From positions 1 to 8,613 of the forward strand of contig JBMNOI010000146.1 of the NCBI GenBank assembly GCA_050942995.1: 8,613 bases of DNA, written 5' to 3'. Positions 7,831-8,613 of the stretch are shown one piece after another. The notes beneath the pieces are model-generated. The model was not told the origin of the DNA. It worked only from the letters and a program-made list of their open reading frames with translations, and ran no database searches. The position numbers and the translations under genes were made by a program. Each line of letters begins with the position of its first letter. The first letter of the stretch is position 1. Source of the stretch: JBMNOI01 sp050942995 (GTDB lineage Bacteria > Chloroflexota > Anaerolineae > UBA1429).

Positions 7831-8442
7831 TTATGCCGCGCTTTGATCTCCGTTTTCCGCATCCTTTGTTCCCGGCCCACTGGATACCTTGACCAGAGTC
7901 GGCCGGAGAACATCGTCTCCCATCATATAGCCGCGCTGCAGGTCTTCGCTCACCGTGCCCGCAGGGTACTCGTCGCTCTCTTCCTGTACCAGCGCCGAAT
8001 GGAAATGCGGGTCAAAGGGCTTGCCCAGAGCGTCGATGGGAGTGACCTCGTACTGTTCCAGCATCTTTTCGATCTTGCGCTCGATGAGCTGTACCCCTGC
8101 CACCCACTCGGAATCGGCCAGCGACTGCGGCACGTTCTCGTTGGCTCGCCGAAAATCGTCAACGATGGGCAAGAATTGCCGCAACACATCCATCATCAAT
8201 CGACGGAACTCTTGTTCACGGTCGCGCTCCTGGCGCTTGCGAAAGTTGGCGAAATCGGCCAGGCTGCGGCGGTACTTGTCCAGCAGCTCTTCGGATTCTG
8301 TGCGCAGCGTTTCCACCTCCTGGCGCAGTGCTTCCAGCTCGTCGCCGGCTTTGCCCGCCGGCTGATCATCCTCTGCCGACGCCTGGCCCGGGGTTTCTTT
8401 GATCTCTTCCTCGCGGTCGGTTCTTTCCCGATCATCAACCAT
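7831..8442 (-). CDS. grpE: Nucleotide exchange factor GrpE
   Basis: GrpE is the homodimeric exchange factor that releases ADP from DnaK. From the chosen start it has 203 residues. It has an acidic, disordered N-terminus (1–about 32), a long coiled-coil helix (about 33–95, with DFANFRKRQERDREQ) and a C-terminal beta domain with the family signature, from FDPHFHSALVQ through GTVSEDLQRGYMMGDDVLRPTLVKV. The ATG at 8442 is preferred over an in-frame GTG at 8493: GAGG (8454–8451) stands 8 nt before the ATG, while the GTG has no clear Shine-Dalgarno site and would overlap the hrcA end by 14 nt. It lies between hrcA and dnaK, as expected for this operon. Confidence 0.96.
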   Translation of the reverse strand: MVDDRERTDREEEIKETPGQASAEDDQPAGKAGDELEALRQEVETLRTESEELLDKYRRSLADFANFRKRQERDREQEFRRLMMDVLRQFLPIVDDFRRANENVPQSLADSEWVAGVQLIERKIEKMLEQYEVTPIDALGKPFDPHFHSALVQEESDEYPAGTVSEDLQRGYMMGDDVLRPTLVKVSSGPGTKDAENGDQSAA

Positions 8443-8479
8443 ACCCGTTACCTCACCGTCTGAAATATCTATCTGCCTG

Positions 8480-8613
8480 CTACGATTCCGCACTGCCGTA
8501 CATATTGGCGATCAGCCCGTCCATCAGGAGGGCCACATAGCGCACTGTCGAGATGGCCCGTGCGTAGCGCATGCGCGTGGGCCCCATAATGCCCAGCACG
8601 CCGCTGGCCTTGC
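8480..8613 (-). CDS. hrcA: Heat-inducible transcription repressor HrcA, C-terminal end (cut by the window edge)
   Basis: Only the last 43 codons and a TAG (8482–8480) are inside the window. The peptide KASGVLGIMGPTRMRYARAI followed by VRYVALLMDGLI matches the conserved HrcA C-terminus (G.LG..GP.RM.Y......V.Y....L...L). HrcA binds CIRCE inverted repeats ahead of groE and dnaK operons and represses them, with GroEL modulating its activity. The start, the winged-helix DNA-binding domain and the operon promoter lie beyond the window's right edge. The frame ends 37 nt before the preferred grpE start. Confidence 0.9.
   Translation of the reverse strand, partial: KASGVLGIMGPTRMRYARAISTVRYVALLMDGLIANMYGSAES

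Overview
The window is a GC-rich bacterial chromosome segment with nine protein genes, two of them cut by the window edges. I saw no phage, transposon, CRISPR or RNA gene. Its backbone is the heat-shock/ribosome-maturation cluster hrcA–grpE–dnaK–dnaJ–prmA–rsmE, read right to left on the minus strand. This order is familiar from Bacillota and related lineages. The GC-rich composition, the Arg-rich proteins and a DnaK that keeps the full ATPase-domain segment missing from Bacillus-type DnaK point away from Bacillus. My guess is Chloroflexota or a similar deep-branching phylum, but this is inference and no taxonomic marker settles it.

Layout. At 1–598 (minus) is the N-terminal third or less of an AddB/RexB-like helicase–nuclease subunit. 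At 599–940 is a divergent control region. Each direction has a well-spaced sigma70-type promoter with TATACT at -10, and an AT-rich island with short repeats lies between them. At 941–1765 (plus) is a ZupT-type ZIP metal transporter. A short gap with two stem-loops follows (1766–1879), then an AEC-family permease at 1880–2839 (plus). The permease stop codon directly abuts the stop codon of rsmE (2840–3586, minus), with zero bases between the convergent genes. Then come prmA (3596–4543), dnaJ (4551–5678), a 196-bp gap with a strong hairpin and a candidate dnaJ promoter, dnaK (5875–7767), grpE (7831–8442) and the last 43 codons of hrcA (8480–8613).

How the genes work together. HrcA is the repressor of this class of heat-shock operon. 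GrpE, DnaK and DnaJ form the Hsp70 chaperone cycle. PrmA methylates ribosomal protein L11 and RsmE methylates 16S rRNA, so the operon couples protein folding to ribosome modification. The dnaK–dnaJ gap seems to divide the operon: the hairpin could protect or end the upstream dnaK mRNA, while the promoter could supply dnaJ–prmA–rsmE separately. The two plus-strand transporters and the AddB-like gene are separate units.

I found no convincing undescribed system. The most useful observations concern regulation: the dnaK–dnaJ junction, the divergent promoter pair and the abutting convergent stops. Four start sites differ from, or are ambiguous against, the longest open frame: zupT, the AEC permease, grpE and prmA.
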